In this document: positions 17,556 to 26,960 of the stretch, piece after piece | How the letters are laid out: each line of letters opens with the position of its first letter | How positions within the stretch are numbered: the stretch's first letter is position 1 | Assembly: GCF_003219795.1 (NCBI RefSeq) | Contig: NZ_QJVC01000004.1 | Coordinates: 62,001-126,000 of the forward strand | Reading direction: 5' to 3' | Source of the DNA: Arthrobacter psychrolactophilus | Lineage (GTDB): Bacteria > Actinomycetota > Actinomycetes > Actinomycetales > Micrococcaceae | Length of the DNA: 64,000 bases | Notes under the pieces: model-generated | The model's input: the letters and a program-made list of their open reading frames with translations, nothing else | Database searches by the model: none | What the model was told of the DNA's origin: nothing | Program-made: the position numbers and the translations under genes

Positions 17556-18074
17556 TTATCCCTTGTCGCGCAGGGCGTTGCGGTGTGCCGTGGCAGCGGT
17601 CGCCGAGACGTGCAGCTGCTCGGGTGTGCGGGCGTCGCGGTTCAGGGGCGGGCAGAGTTCTTCACGCATGCTGTCCTCGAGGCCTGCCACCGGCTCAAGC
17701 TCAGCCACCACGGCAAATGACATGCCCAGGTTGGCGACCATCCACGCATTGAGGATCTCTTCATCCACATCGGTCAGCCGCGGATGCGCCGACTTTCCGT
17801 GCCACTGCGCCTGCAGCCCCAAGAGGGCTGCCAGAGAACGGCGAAGCGTTGACTTGGACGTCTGGACTCCATGGTGCTTTGCGCGGGTCCGAAGGTTTGT
17901 CGCCTTGCCCACATACAGCAAGTCACCACGCTTCAGCGGCGTCAACTCCGAGGGCCAGCTCGCCGTCTTGGGCAGTGCCCCGCGCAAGTAAATCTTGTAA
18001 ATTCCGGGGGCAAAAGGCATAGCTTGCCACGCGGCTTTGATCGGAGCGGTGGCGGTCCATTTGAGATCTTCCAT
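17556..18074 (-). CDS. GIY-YIG domain protein
   Basis: A 172-aa protein with a GIY-YIG nuclease-like fold. 'GIYKIY' (24-29) and 'LLYVGKATNLRTRAKHH' (53-69) give the GIY and YVG strands and the following arginine; the catalytic-type Glu probably lies in 'DVDEEILNAWMV'. This small single-domain form has no attached DNA-binding or UvrC domain. Functions in the family range from nicking nucleases to uncharacterised housekeeping proteins. The gene follows the DMP19-like gene on the minus strand but is separated from it by hairpins. Confidence 0.72.
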   Translation of the reverse strand: MEDLKWTATAPIKAAWQAMPFAPGIYKIYLRGALPKTASWPSELTPLKRGDLLYVGKATNLRTRAKHHGVQTSKSTLRRSLAALLGLQAQWHGKSAHPRLTDVDEEILNAWMVANLGMSFAVVAELEPVAGLEDSMREELCPPLNRDARTPEQLHVSATAATAHRNALRDKG

Positions 18075-18091
18075 GCGTTGACCTTACGGCA

Positions 18092-18118
18092 AAGCCGAAG
18101 CATTCCTTTCTTCGGCTT
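18092..18118 (-). terminator. hairpin downstream of the DMP19-like gene
   Basis: A 9-bp stem (AAGCCGAAG with CTTCGGCTT) with a 9-nt loop. On the minus strand it follows the DMP19-like gene and precedes the GIY-YIG gene; a weak T run follows. Confidence 0.5.
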
Positions 18119-18145
18119 CCCTCTGGACCACCACCCACAGCCCCT

Positions 18146-18162
18146 CGGCTCACGCTGAGCCG
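18146..18162 (-). terminator. short hairpin just after the DMP19-like stop codon
   Basis: CGGCTCA-CGC-TGAGCCG, a 7-bp stem with a 3-nt loop, beginning 8 nt beyond the stop. It is a second candidate terminator in tandem with the one at 18092. Confidence 0.45.
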
Positions 18163-18170
18163 CTCACCGA

Positions 18171-19010
18171 TTACGCCTCGGCGAGCTCATCTTCGAGTTC
18201 AAATTCCACCGTGGCGATGATTTCCTTGCTGATGGGATCGAGCATGACGGCCTCTTCGTCGTCGTCAATCATGAGGAACTCGCCCTTGTTGGTCGTGAAG
18301 TGCCAGGCTAGGACGGTGGCACCGTTGTGCTCAAAGTTGGGATCGCCCATCGTGATCTTGAGCAGCTCATGACCGGCCACGGAGCACAGCTCACGGATGA
18401 CGAGCTCAAACTCGGGCGCATCTTCCAGTGCCGCCTCGGCCCGGCGGGCCTCCAGATCGGTGACAGTTGCGACGCGGGTGGCGATGTGCGCCTCGAGTTC
18501 CTCGGCATCCAAGATCAGCAGACCCTCCTGACCGCGCAGCCATTGGGCATTCAAACCCGTGACATCTTCGGATTCAAAGAGTTCTTCAAATTCATTGTCG
18601 AGTTCTTCCATGGCAATGACACCCTCGGACCGCTCATCCTGCGCCTCATCCTCATCCTCGAGGTACGCCTCGGTGTCCTGTTCTGATAGGAGATCGTAGA
18701 GGGCGGCCGTGCGGTTGAAGAGTTCCAGGTGCGCCTTCGCACCCATCGCCTCGAAGCCCTCGCGGATGTAAGCGTCCAGTTCCTCGCGATCCGGTGTCAT
18801 GAAAACATACTGGGCGAATCCGCCGTCGAGCGCCTGGGTGAGGTAGAAGTCTACAAAGTAGCTCCGCAAAGCATTCGGGGCGATCTCATCGGCGTTCAGG
18901 AGTGCCTGGTACATCTCATTCACAACAGAAACATTGTCGCCAACAACGTCCTCGTTATCGGCAGCAGCGCCCTGGGTGGTCAATACGACGGGGAAATGGT
19001 GCGTGGTCAT
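18171..19010 (-). CDS. DMP19/DUF4375-like acidic protein
   Basis: A 279-aa, very acidic soluble protein. The segment 'LRSYFVDFYLTQALDGGFAQ' (48-67) resembles the DMP19/DUF4375 family ('NGGFxQ' core). Clusters of Asp and Glu occur at about 117-150 ('YLEDEDEAQDERSE') and near the C-terminus ('EFELEDELAEA'). Such acidity suggests a nucleic-acid mimic or a binder of basic proteins, as in some DMP19 family members, but this is inference. Separated from ramB by a 220-bp gap that holds a long palindrome; its own promoter must lie in or near that gap. Confidence 0.55.
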   Translation of the reverse strand: MTTHHFPVVLTTQGAAADNEDVVGDNVSVVNEMYQALLNADEIAPNALRSYFVDFYLTQALDGGFAQYVFMTPDREELDAYIREGFEAMGAKAHLELFNRTAALYDLLSEQDTEAYLEDEDEAQDERSEGVIAMEELDNEFEELFESEDVTGLNAQWLRGQEGLLILDAEELEAHIATRVATVTDLEARRAEAALEDAPEFELVIRELCSVAGHELLKITMGDPNFEHNGATVLAWHFTTNKGEFLMIDDDEEAVMLDPISKEIIATVEFELEDELAEA

Positions 19011-19146
19011 GGAAGTTCCTCACTCTTGGGAGCCAAAGCTGCTCCTGACACCTTCACGCTATGGTGCCAAGCCGGACAGAAGGCCGAAAGTGAGGTGAAC
19101 GTCAGGCGAAGATCCGGAAAACGTTGCTCCGAGACGCTTTCCCCGT

Positions 19147-19204
19147 TTGAGTCGCCAGATCACGCCCTTCTGGAGCGTCAGAAGGGCGTGATCTGGCGAC
19201 TCAA
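19147..19204. repeat. long palindrome, class I, copy 1
   Basis: Perfect inverted repeat with 25-bp arms (19147-19171, 19180-19204) and an 8-nt loop. The outer sequence TTGAGTCGCCAGAT and the inner CGCCCTT match the palindromes at 44217-44280 and 61204-61263. It lies between two genes in tandem on the minus strand, ramB and the DMP19-like gene. Confidence 0.85.
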
Positions 19205-19230
19205 CGTGGGAATCCGGGCTCAGGGGCGCT

Positions 19231-20727
19231 CTAACGCCCCTCGTGCGCGGCGAGGAAGCGGTACACCTCGGTTTCGTCGACGCCAGGGAAGGCTCCCTGG
19301 GGCATGGCGGCCAGCAGATGCGAATTGGCGCGCGTCGACGGCCAGGCGTGACCGGACCACTGCGCCGACAACTCGGCCGGTGGACGGCGGCAACATCCGG
19401 GATCGGGGCAGCGGGACAAGGATCGCTCCGTGGTCTCACGCCCGCGGAACCACTTCACGTGTTCGTACGGCACCCCGATGCTCAGCGAATACTCGCCCGA
19501 GGAGTGCCGCTCCGTCCGGGCCGTGCACCAGTAGGTGCCGGCCGCGGTATCCGTGTATTGGTTAAAGGCCCGGAATTTATCGGGCACATCAAACACAGCC
19601 CGCGAGGTCCAGAAGCGGCACACGGCCTGCCCCTCGATGGCGCCGGTGTGATCGGCAGGGAAGTTCACGCCGTCGTTCTCGTAGGCCTTGTGAATGATCC
19701 CCGACTCATGCACCTTCTGGAAATGCGTCGTGATACCCAAATGCTCTGTGGCGAGGTTCGTGAAGCGGTGCGCGGCCGTTTCATAGGAGACGGAGAACGC
19801 GTCGCGGATGTCCTCAATGGCCAGCTCCTTGGCCGTCTTCGCCTCCTTGAGGAAGTCCACCGTGGCCCGCTCCGGCATGAGCAGGGAAGCCGCGAAGTAA
19901 TTCGTGTAGACGCGCTGCCGCAAAAAGTCGGCATAACTGCGCGGCGTCTGATGCCCCAGAACGTAGTGCCCCAGCGCCTGCAACAGCACCGAACGCGGGT
20001 CATGATCGGAACGCTGCCCTTGCGTGAGATAAATTCGGCGATTCTTCAAATCCGTCACCGAGCGGGTGGAATGCGGCAGATCGCCCACGTAGTGCAGGTC
20101 AAAACCGAGGTGCTCGGCAACGTCCGCGGCCACATGATGCGAGAGCGGCCCATGATTATGGCCCACCTTGGCCAGCAGCTCCTGCGCCTGCCGTTCGATC
20201 TCGGGGTAATAGTTGTTCCGCTCGCGCATTTCCATCCGCAGTTCGGTGTTGGCCCGGCGCGCCTCCTCAGGGGTGGCCGACTGCTCATCCAACCGCCGCT
20301 CCAGCTCATGTTGCAAACCCACGAGCGACTCGAGAACTTCCGTGGAAAGCCGCGAGCTGACGCGCACTGTGGGCAGCCCTAGCGACTGGTAGAGGTGCCC
20401 GCGCTGCGCCCTTTCCAGCTCGATTTCCAACGCGGCTCGACGGCTCGGCGGCTCGGCTCCCAGAAGCTGTTCAAGTCCGACGCCGAGTGCCCCAGCCAGT
20501 CCCTGAAGTAACCCGAGCTTGGGCTCACGTTTGCCATTTTCGATCAACGACAATTGCGACGGCGCAGCCCCCACCAGCTCGCCCAGATCGTCCAAGGTCA
20601 GGCCCAATCCCTTGCGCAGATGCCGCACCCGGCGCCCAAGCGAAATGATGTCCAGCTCGCCTTTTGCCCCAGCCCCACCCTCTCGCGGAGTCGGAGTCTC
20701 GCCTGTGTTCCATCCCACATTAGTCAT
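19231..20727 (-). CDS. ramB: RamB-type XRE/ImmA-IrrE regulator of acetate and glyoxylate metabolism
   Basis: A 498-aa regulator with an XRE helix-turn-helix at about 31-88 ('LTLDDLGELVGAAPSQLSLI'), a central IrrE/M78-like region with a degenerate metalloprotease motif ('ALGHYVLGHQ'), and a C-terminal ScfR/DUF2083-type region with a Cys cluster 'CPDPGCC'. This architecture is that of RamB, which in Corynebacterium represses aceA and aceB. Its position, divergent from aceA, agrees. The ATG at 20727 is preferred over a longer frame because the extra residues overlap the aceA promoter region; no Shine-Dalgarno sequence is visible, so a leaderless mRNA is possible. I could not find a RamB site of the Corynebacterium type in the gap. 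Confidence 0.86.
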   Translation of the reverse strand: MTNVGWNTGETPTPREGGAGAKGELDIISLGRRVRHLRKGLGLTLDDLGELVGAAPSQLSLIENGKREPKLGLLQGLAGALGVGLEQLLGAEPPSRRAALEIELERAQRGHLYQSLGLPTVRVSSRLSTEVLESLVGLQHELERRLDEQSATPEEARRANTELRMEMRERNNYYPEIERQAQELLAKVGHNHGPLSHHVAADVAEHLGFDLHYVGDLPHSTRSVTDLKNRRIYLTQGQRSDHDPRSVLLQALGHYVLGHQTPRSYADFLRQRVYTNYFAASLLMPERATVDFLKEAKTAKELAIEDIRDAFSVSYETAAHRFTNLATEHLGITTHFQKVHESGIIHKAYENDGVNFPADHTGAIEGQAVCRFWTSRAVFDVPDKFRAFNQYTDTAAGTYWCTARTERHSSGEYSLSIGVPYEHVKWFRGRETTERSLSRCPDPGCCRRPPAELSAQWSGHAWPSTRANSHLLAAMPQGAFPGVDETEVYRFLAAHEGR

Positions 20728-20873
20728 TTCTTGAGGATACGTGAAGAACTGCGTTTCTTTCCAGCACTTACCCCTAGCAAGGGCTTGAAAAGCTCTGAAT
20801 AGTAGAAACCACGAAGAAGGAACAGCAATCCCGGGCCACGACAGGCCGGACTCACCGCAAAGGAGCGAACACC

Positions 20874-22196
20874 ATGAGCGCAGCATTTGAACCCACGTCA
20901 ACGCCGGAGCAGAACAACGCCAAGGCCGCCGCGGCCCTCGAACTCGAGTGGGCAGCCAACCCCCGCTGGACCGGGATCGAACGCTCCTACACAGCTGCCG
21001 ACGTCGTCAAGCTCCGCGGGAGGGTCACGGAGGAACAGACGCTGGCCCGCCGTGGTGCCGAAAAGTTGTGGAATCAGCTGCGTAACGCCGGCCCGTCCGA
21101 CTACACCAACGCACTCGGCGCGTTGACGGGAAACCAGGCCGTGCAGCAGGTCAAGGCAGGGCTGAAGGCCATCTATCTCTCCGGTTGGCAGGTTGCCGCA
21201 GATGCCAATACCTCGGGCAACACCTACCCAGATCAGTCCCTGTACCCCGTGAACTCGGTTCCCACGGTGGTCCGCCGCATCAACAACGCGCTGCTGCGTG
21301 CGGATCAAATCGAGTTCTCCGAGGGAAAGCAGAGCGTCGAGGACTGGATGGTTCCGATCGTGGCCGACGCCGAGGCCGGCTTTGGTGGCCCGCTGAACGC
21401 CTACGAACTCATGAAATCCATGATCGCCGCCGGCGCCGCTGGTGTTCACTGGGAAGACCAGCTCGCCAGCGAGAAGAAGTGCGGCCACCTGGGCGGCAAG
21501 GTATTGATTCCCACGGCGCAGCACGTCCGTACCCTCAACGCCGCTCGCTTGGCCGCCGATGTCTGCGATGTTCCGTCCGTCATTGTTGCCCGCACCGACG
21601 CCGAGGCCGCCACCCTCATCACCTCCGACGTCGATGATCGCGACAAGCCGTTCATCACCGGCGAGCGCACCCCCGAAGGGTTCTACACCGTCCGCAACGG
21701 CATTGATCCGTGTATTGCCCGCGGTCTGGCCTATGCACCCCACGCCGATCTCATCTGGATGGAAACCGGCACCCCGGATCTGGCCCACGCAAAGAAATTT
21801 GCCGACGCCATCCACGCGGAGTTCCCCGACCAGATGTTAGCCTACAACTGTTCACCGTCGTTCAACTGGAAAAAGCATTTGGACGACGCCACGATCGCCA
21901 AGTTCCAACGCGAACTCGGCGCCATGGGCTTCAAATTCCAGTTCATCACCTTGGCTGGGTTCCACGCCCTGAACTACTCGATGTTTGACCTCGCCCACGG
22001 TTACGCCCGGGACGGGATGAGCGCCTACGTCGAACTGCAAGAGCGCGAATTTGGCGCAGAAGAACGCGGCTACACCGCAACTAAGCACCAGCGCGAAGTG
22101 GGCACAGGCTACTTCGATCTGGTCGCGAGCGCACTGAACCCCAACAGCGGCACTCTCGCATTAGCTGGTTCCACCGAAGCCCAGCAGTTCCACTAA
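20874..22196 (+). CDS. aceA: isocitrate lyase
   Basis: Isocitrate lyase splits isocitrate into glyoxylate and succinate, the first step of the glyoxylate bypass used on acetate and fatty acids. The 440-aa product carries the signature 'KKCGHLGGK' (201-209) with catalytic Cys203, and 'WEDQLASE' just before it. The length is normal for the short actinobacterial form. An AAGGAG precedes the ATG by 10 nt. It sits between ramB (divergent) and aceB (same strand, 114 nt later). Repression by RamB is inferred from family and position. Confidence 0.97.
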   Translation: MSAAFEPTSTPEQNNAKAAAALELEWAANPRWTGIERSYTAADVVKLRGRVTEEQTLARRGAEKLWNQLRNAGPSDYTNALGALTGNQAVQQVKAGLKAIYLSGWQVAADANTSGNTYPDQSLYPVNSVPTVVRRINNALLRADQIEFSEGKQSVEDWMVPIVADAEAGFGGPLNAYELMKSMIAAGAAGVHWEDQLASEKKCGHLGGKVLIPTAQHVRTLNAARLAADVCDVPSVIVARTDAEAATLITSDVDDRDKPFITGERTPEGFYTVRNGIDPCIARGLAYAPHADLIWMETGTPDLAHAKKFADAIHAEFPDQMLAYNCSPSFNWKKHLDDATIAKFQRELGAMGFKFQFITLAGFHALNYSMFDLAHGYARDGMSAYVELQEREFGAEERGYTATKHQREVGTGYFDLVASALNPNSGTLALAGSTEAQQFH

Positions 22197-22218
22197 CCCC
22201 CTCAGTCCCTTCCTTCCA

Positions 22219-22287
22219 TCTGTGTGGCAGTTGATACACCGATTCGGCCCGAAATGGTGCCAATTCGCACAACAACTGCCACACAGA
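22219..22287. repeat. imperfect cruciform between aceA and aceB
   Basis: 15-nt perfect arms (TCTGTGTGGCAGTTG at 22219-22233 and its complement at 22273-22287) enclose a partly complementary 39-nt centre. It occupies most of the aceA-aceB gap and ends 23 nt before the aceB start. It may act as attenuator, processing site or a member of the long-palindrome family. Confidence 0.65.
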
Positions 22288-22310
22288 TTGGCCAGCCCAG
22301 GAGAACCCCC

Positions 22311-23957
22311 ATGAATTCCACGAACAGCCTGAACGGAATCACGTTCAACGGCATCACCATGACGGCGCCGCCCATTTACCGCCAGGATGAAATCCTCACC
22401 CCTGAAGCCTTGGACTTCATTGCCGCCTTGAATCGCAACACGACGGCGCGACGTCACGACTTGCTGCAGGCTCGCCAAACGCGTCGCAGCCAGATTTTGA
22501 GCGGCAGCGATCCTCGCTTCTTGCGCGAAACCTCTCACATTCGTGAAGACCCAAAGTGGCGGGTGGCACCGCCCGCTCCCGGGCTCGAGGACCGGCGCGT
22601 GGAGATCACCGGGCCCGTTGATAAGAAGATGACCATCAACGCCTTGAACTCCGGCGCCAAGGTCTGGCTGGCCGATATGGAAGATTCCTCCACCCCCACC
22701 TGGGGCAATGTCATCCGCGGCCAGCTCAATCTCATTGACGCGCTGGAACGCCGCATCGACTTCACGAGCCCCGAGGGCAAGGAATACAAGCTGGCCCCCG
22801 CGGAGGAACTGCCCACCATCGTGGTCCGTCCCCGCGGCTGGCACCTTCCGGAGAAGCACCTGCTGATCAATGGCAAGCCGATGGCCGGTGGTGTCGTGGA
22901 CTTCGGGTTGTATTTCTTCCACAACGCCCGCCGCCTCATCGCCCAGGGTAAGGGCCCGTACTTTTACCTGCCGAAGATTGAAAACCATTTGGAAGCTCGC
23001 CTGTGGAATGACATCTTCATTCAGGCTCAGGATTTGCTCGGCATCCCGCAGGGCACCATCCGCGCCACTGTCTTGATCGAGACCATCACGGCCGCCTTTG
23101 AGATGGAGGAGATCCTCTACGAGCTGCGCGATCACGCGTCCGGCTTGAACGCCGGACGCTGGGACTACCTGTTCTCGGTCATCAAGAACTTCCGCACCCG
23201 CGGCCCGCGCTTTGTGCTCCCGGACCGCAACCAGATCACCATGACGGCACCGTTCATGCGGGCCTACACCGAGCAGCTCGTCCGCGCCTGCCACCGCCGC
23301 GGCGCCATGGCGATCGGCGGCATGGCAGCCTTCGTTCCCAATCGTCGCGATGAGGAGGCCAACGCCAATGCGATGGCCAAGGTCCGCGCCGATAAGACCC
23401 GGGAAGCCAACGACGGTTTCGACGGTTCCTGGGTTGCCCACCCCGATCTGGTCCCCGTTGCCATGGAGGTCTTCGACGAGGCGTTGGGCTGGAACCCCAA
23501 TCAGATCAGCCGCCTGCGCGAGGACGTGGAGGCGGACGACCACGCCCTCCTCAACGTCGCCGGCACCCAGGGCAACATCACCGAGCAAGGCATCCGCGAC
23601 AATATCTGGGTTGGTATCCAGTACATCGAATCGTGGCTGCGCGGTCACGGCGCCGTCGCCCTGAACAACCTCATGGAGGACGCCGCCACCGCGGAAATCT
23701 CCCGCTCCCAGATCTGGCAGTGGATCCACAGCCAGGCCATCACAGATCAGGGCGAGCTCATCACCTACGACTGGGTCAAGGAGCTGCTCGAGGAGGAGTT
23801 CGCCCGGCTCCCCCATTTCGAGGGCAACCGCTTCAAGGACGCGCTAGAGATCTTCACCGACGTTGCCATGGGCGAGGAGTTCCCGGCCTTCCTGACCACC
23901 TCCGCCTACGCCAACTACCTGCACGCCACCGAGGATCGCGAGCTCGCGGCCGCCTAA
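22311..23957 (+). CDS. aceB: malate synthase A
   Basis: Malate synthase condenses glyoxylate with acetyl-CoA to malate, completing the glyoxylate bypass. The 548-aa protein has the A-form hallmarks '[14 protein letters not shown]' and '[17 protein letters not shown]', and '[18 protein letters not shown]' around the metal-binding Glu. The ATG at 22311 is chosen over a longer frame because an AGGAGA lies 8 nt upstream. It is on the same strand as aceA, separated from it by the cruciform at 22219-22287, so the ratio of the two products may be set there. A second long palindrome follows 80 nt after the stop. Confidence 0.96.
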   Translation: MNSTNSLNGITFNGITMTAPPIYRQDEILTPEALDFIAALNRNTTARRHDLLQARQTRRSQILSGSDPRFLRETSHIREDPKWRVAPPAPGLEDRRVEITGPVDKKMTINALNSGAKVWLADMEDSSTPTWGNVIRGQLNLIDALERRIDFTSPEGKEYKLAPAEELPTIVVRPRGWHLPEKHLLINGKPMAGGVVDFGLYFFHNARRLIAQGKGPYFYLPKIENHLEARLWNDIFIQAQDLLGIPQGTIRATVLIETITAAFEMEEILYELRDHASGLNAGRWDYLFSVIKNFRTRGPRFVLPDRNQITMTAPFMRAYTEQLVRACHRRGAMAIGGMAAFVPNRRDEEANANAMAKVRADKTREANDGFDGSWVAHPDLVPVAMEVFDEALGWNPNQISRLREDVEADDHALLNVAGTQGNITEQGIRDNIWVGIQYIESWLRGHGAVALNNLMEDAATAEISRSQIWQWIHSQAITDQGELITYDWVKELLEEEFARLPHFEGNRFKDALEIFTDVAMGEEFPAFLTTSAYANYLHATEDRELAAA

Positions 23958-24036
23958 GTTTGCTTGCCTACACCGGATGCAACGCCACTGCACACCCGAT
24001 GGTCGGGTCCCGGTGTGGCAGGCATGATTTTCCCCC

Positions 24037-24092
24037 AAGCACGACGGCGTGAGGCGAGTTTCACACGAAACTCGCCTCACGCCGTCGTGCTT
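24037..24092. repeat. long palindrome downstream of aceB
   Basis: Perfect inverted repeat with 25-bp arms (24037-24061, 24068-24092) and a 6-nt loop. It contains the half-site ACGACGGC/GCCGTCGT found also in the palindrome at 35577-35618. No U-run of note. It lies in a tandem gap, 41 nt before the FrnE-like start. Confidence 0.85.
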
Positions 24093-24132
24093 CATACGGA
24101 ATAACCGTCCATATTTCTTTGTTGGCCCGAGT

Positions 24133-24837
24133 ATGAAGATTGAGATCTGGTCCGACGTGGCCTGCCCCTGGTGCTACATTGGCAAGCGCCGTTTTGAAAC
24201 TGCCCTGAACGCATTCCCGCACAAGGATTCCGTGGAGGTACAGTGGCGCAGTTACCAGCTGGACCCCAGCCTCCCCGAGCACTATGACGGCACCGAGCTG
24301 AGCTACCTCAGTGAGCGCAAGGGCATGGACCCGTCGCAGGTTGCCGGCATGTTTGCCCACGTCACCGAGCAGGCCGCGGGCGAGGGACTTACGTATAAGT
24401 TCGACGATGTGGTGGTGGCGAATAGCTTCAACGCCCACCAGCTGCTGCACCTGGCCAAGGCTAACGGCAAGGGCGACGTCGTCAAGGAAGCGCTGCTGTC
24501 GGCGCACTTTGAGCACGGCGTGGACATTGGAAGCCGCGAAGCTCTGGTGCGCGTCGGCACCGAGGCCGGACTGGCCGCCGATGACGTCAACGAGGCGCTG
24601 GACACCGACAAGTACGCCGATGACGTTCGTCAGGACTTTGCCGAGGCCCGCGCGATCGGTGTCACGGGTGTTCCGTTCTTCGTCATTGACAGAAAGTACG
24701 GAATCTCCGGCGCCCAGCCTGCCGAATTGTTCACGCAGGCGCTGGAAGAGGCTTGGAAGGAAGCTAACCCGCTGACCATGGTCAGTGCTGGTGGATCCGA
24801 TGCCGAAGCCTGCGGTCCGGACGGCTGCGCGATCTAA
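24133..24837 (+). CDS. FrnE/DsbA-family thiol oxidoreductase
   Basis: A 234-aa DsbA-like thioredoxin-fold protein of the FrnE type. The redox motif is 'CPWC' (11-14) in 'SDVACPWCYIGKRR', and the cis-Pro region is 'GVTGVPFFVIDRKYGISGAQ'. It ends in a Cys-containing tail 'ACGPDGCAI'. No signal peptide, so it acts in the cytoplasm; FrnE proteins are linked to oxidative stress or polyketide isomerisation. A longer frame from 24049 would run through the palindrome and is rejected. There is no clear Shine-Dalgarno sequence before the ATG at 24133. Confidence 0.9.
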   Translation: MKIEIWSDVACPWCYIGKRRFETALNAFPHKDSVEVQWRSYQLDPSLPEHYDGTELSYLSERKGMDPSQVAGMFAHVTEQAAGEGLTYKFDDVVVANSFNAHQLLHLAKANGKGDVVKEALLSAHFEHGVDIGSREALVRVGTEAGLAADDVNEALDTDKYADDVRQDFAEARAIGVTGVPFFVIDRKYGISGAQPAELFTQALEEAWKEANPLTMVSAGGSDAEACGPDGCAI

Positions 24838-24881
24838 TTCCTCGCCTCGGCGGCCGTCAAACCGGCCCCGCACCAAAAAAT

Positions 24882-24939
24882 GCCATAGCTGGGCATTCTC
24901 GCTATAAGTCGACCTATGGCGAGAATGCCCAGCTATGGC
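24882..24939. terminator. long palindrome/bidirectional terminator between FrnE-like gene and permease
   Basis: Arms of 25 bp with one mismatch (24882-24906, 24915-24939), 8-nt loop, preceded by AAAAAA and followed by a T-rich tail. It lies between convergent genes and so probably ends both transcripts. Confidence 0.8.
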
Positions 24940-24954
24940 GTTTGTTGTATCTAG

Positions 24955-25794
24955 CTACTTCACAGCACCTGCGGTTAGGCCAGCCACGAAGTTCTTTTGC
25001 AGGAGCAAGAAGCCGATGACGATCGGGATGCTGACCACTACCGAGGCGGCCATGATCTGGTTCCAGTACACATTGGTCTGCGTCGAGTAGAGCTGCAGTC
25101 CCACGGCGAGCGTACGGTTCGCATCTGTCGTCATGACCGAGGCAAAGAGCACCTCACCCCAGCTCGTCATGAAGCTATAAATGGCAACGGCAACAAGTCC
25201 GGGACGGGCTGCCGGCAGGATGACCTTGATCAAGGCACGCATCGGACCACAACCATCAACCTTGGCCGCTTCATCGAGTTCCCGTGGGATTCCATTGAAG
25301 TAACCAGCGAGCATCCAGATGGAGAACGGCAGGGAGAACGTCAGGTAAGTGATGATCAATCCCGCTCGCGTACCCACGAGCTGAATCCCAAAGTTGGTGT
25401 TGATGTTCACGAAGATCAAGAACAGCGGCAACAAGAACAGCACACCTGGCAACATCTGCGTCGAGAGCACGGCCCCCGAGAAGAGCGACCGGCCGCGGAA
25501 GGTGTAACGGGACACCGCATAGGCGGCGAATATGGCGATGATGAGCGAGAGCACTGTGGATACGGTAGAGACGATCACCGAGTTCACGAAGTAGTCGGCC
25601 AGCGGGACCGTCTTCCACATGTCGATGTAGGGCTGGATCGTCAACGTTTCCGGCCACCATGAGAATGTCCCTTGGACATCCTTGAGCGGCTTGAGCCCCG
25701 AGATGACCATGACATAGATGGGAATGATGGTGAAGATGCTCAGCAAGGTGATGGTGACGACTCTAAAAACTTTGGTGCCGGTTGTGTCATGCAT
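24955..25794 (-). CDS. carbohydrate ABC transporter permease (MalG type)
   Basis: A 279-aa inner-membrane permease with six hydrophobic segments and the cytoplasmic EAA loop 'GIPRELDEAAKVDGCGP', which contacts the ATPase. It belongs to the CUT1 (oligosaccharide) group. It overlaps the partner permease by 8 nt and is the last gene of the importer operon. As usual for CUT1 systems in actinobacteria there is no ATPase gene next to it; a shared MsiK-like ATPase elsewhere is expected. A terminator follows 15 nt after the stop. Confidence 0.9.
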   Translation of the reverse strand: MHDTTGTKVFRVVTITLLSIFTIIPIYVMVISGLKPLKDVQGTFSWWPETLTIQPYIDMWKTVPLADYFVNSVIVSTVSTVLSLIIAIFAAYAVSRYTFRGRSLFSGAVLSTQMLPGVLFLLPLFLIFVNINTNFGIQLVGTRAGLIITYLTFSLPFSIWMLAGYFNGIPRELDEAAKVDGCGPMRALIKVILPAARPGLVAVAIYSFMTSWGEVLFASVMTTDANRTLAVGLQLYSTQTNVYWNQIMAASVVVSIPIVIGFLLLQKNFVAGLTAGAVK

Positions 25795-26770
25795 TGTCTT
25801 TCCTCCGGTTCATGAAGAGAACGTAGATTCCGCTGACAACCATCAGGAACAGCAAGAGCAGAACTGACATGGCAGCGCCGGAGCCAAAGTTCCAGGTCAA
25901 GAACGAAGCGTTGTAAATATGGAAGGAGATCAGGTCGCCGGCTGGGGGCTGCGAGCCACCAAACAAGACGAAGGGGGTGTTGAAGTCGTTGAAGGTCCAC
26001 AGGAACATGACCAAGACCAGCGATATGTTGACAGGGCGCAGCATGGGCAGCGTAATGTTCCACCACTGGCGCAGCGGCTTGGCACCGTCAACGGATGCTG
26101 CTTCGTAGACATCTGTTGGGATCGACTGCAGGCCAGCCATCAACATCAAGAAGGCGAAGGGCCACAGGCGCCAGATAGCAACAATGACGACGGAGATGAA
26201 CGCGTTGTCACCGATGAGCCAGAACGGCTTGTCGCCGGGCAGGCCTAGGTTGTCGAAAATCAAGTGGTTAAGGGCGCCGTTGTCCTTCTGCAGCATGAAC
26301 TTCCAGGCGATGACGCCGGCGTACATGGGCAAGGCGTAGGGAATGAGGAACAAGGTGCGGAAAATGGCGCGCCCCTTGAAGGTCTTCTGCAGGGCCACAG
26401 CGGCAGCCATGCCCAAGCCCCAGGAGATGCCAACTACCAAGAGAGTAAAGGCGATGGTGATGCCGAAGGACTTCAGCAGTCCCATTCCGACGGCGGAGTC
26501 GAAGTCGAGTGCGACCTGGTAGTTTTTCAGGCCCACAAAAGGCGCGTTGCCCCAGTTGGAGATGAACATCTTGGTGAGCTTAAGGAAGCTCATCCAGATA
26601 CCGGTGACCATGGGAACTACGTGGACGAAAAGCTCGAAGATGACAGCCGGTGCCAATAACGCATAAGGCAACCACCAACCCTGGCGGCGGGGCTTGCGAG
26701 CTTTCCTTCCGGTTGCCCCGGCGGCGGGGCCGGTGTTCTTTACGGCGGTGGATGCAGACACTGCGAACAC
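25787..26770 (-). CDS. sugar ABC transporter permease (MalF type)
   Basis: A 327-aa permease of the CUT1 group with a short N-terminal cytoplasmic part ('GRKARKPRRQGWWLP') and six membrane segments. The EAA loop is 'IPTDVYEAASVDGAKPL'. The GTG at 26770 and another GTG three codons later are both possible starts; the AAAGG lies very close to the first and 12 nt from the second. It pairs with the MalG-type permease (8-nt overlap) and follows the binding-protein gene after a hairpin at 26915. Confidence 0.9.
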   Translation of the reverse strand: MFAVSASTAVKNTGPAAGATGRKARKPRRQGWWLPYALLAPAVIFELFVHVVPMVTGIWMSFLKLTKMFISNWGNAPFVGLKNYQVALDFDSAVGMGLLKSFGITIAFTLLVVGISWGLGMAAAVALQKTFKGRAIFRTLFLIPYALPMYAGVIAWKFMLQKDNGALNHLIFDNLGLPGDKPFWLIGDNAFISVVIVAIWRLWPFAFLMLMAGLQSIPTDVYEAASVDGAKPLRQWWNITLPMLRPVNISLVLVMFLWTFNDFNTPFVLFGGSQPPAGDLISFHIYNASFLTWNFGSGAAMSVLLLLFLMVVSGIYVLFMNRRKDNA

Positions 26771-26914
26771 TCACCTTTCTGAGAAGGATCGAAGACTGAG
26801 GGTGGCGGAGCACTCACGCCTGAAGAAGAACGTAGGTGAAACTGGCTGGCAGGAAAGGCACGGCCAAAGGGATAAGAGAGCTAACGGGCAGGTAGCGCGG
26901 GCACCTGCAGGTGT

Positions 26915-26949
26915 TCCAACTTCGGGCCGCCAAGCGACCCGAAGTTGGA
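26915..26949 (-). terminator. hairpin between binding-protein and permease genes
   Basis: A 12-bp stem (TCCAACTTCGGG with CCCGAAGTTGGA), 11-nt loop, no U-run. It starts 12 nt after the binding-protein stop. Such hairpins usually protect the upstream message or give partial termination, so more binding protein than permease is made. A matching element is found at 55413-55442. Confidence 0.7.
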
Positions 26950-26960
26950 GAACAAGCAGA

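Noticed and set aside
20898-21815. A 305-codon frame antisense to aceA
   Set aside because: It is a shadow of isocitrate lyase; glycine- and valine-biased composition without motifs.
22161-23816. A 551-codon frame antisense to aceB
   Set aside because: It is a shadow of malate synthase; no family-like motif and no start signal.
24049-24132. N-terminal extension of the FrnE-like protein
   Set aside because: It would translate the right arm of the 24037-24092 palindrome and has no ribosome-binding site; homology-like sequence starts at the ATG at 24133.
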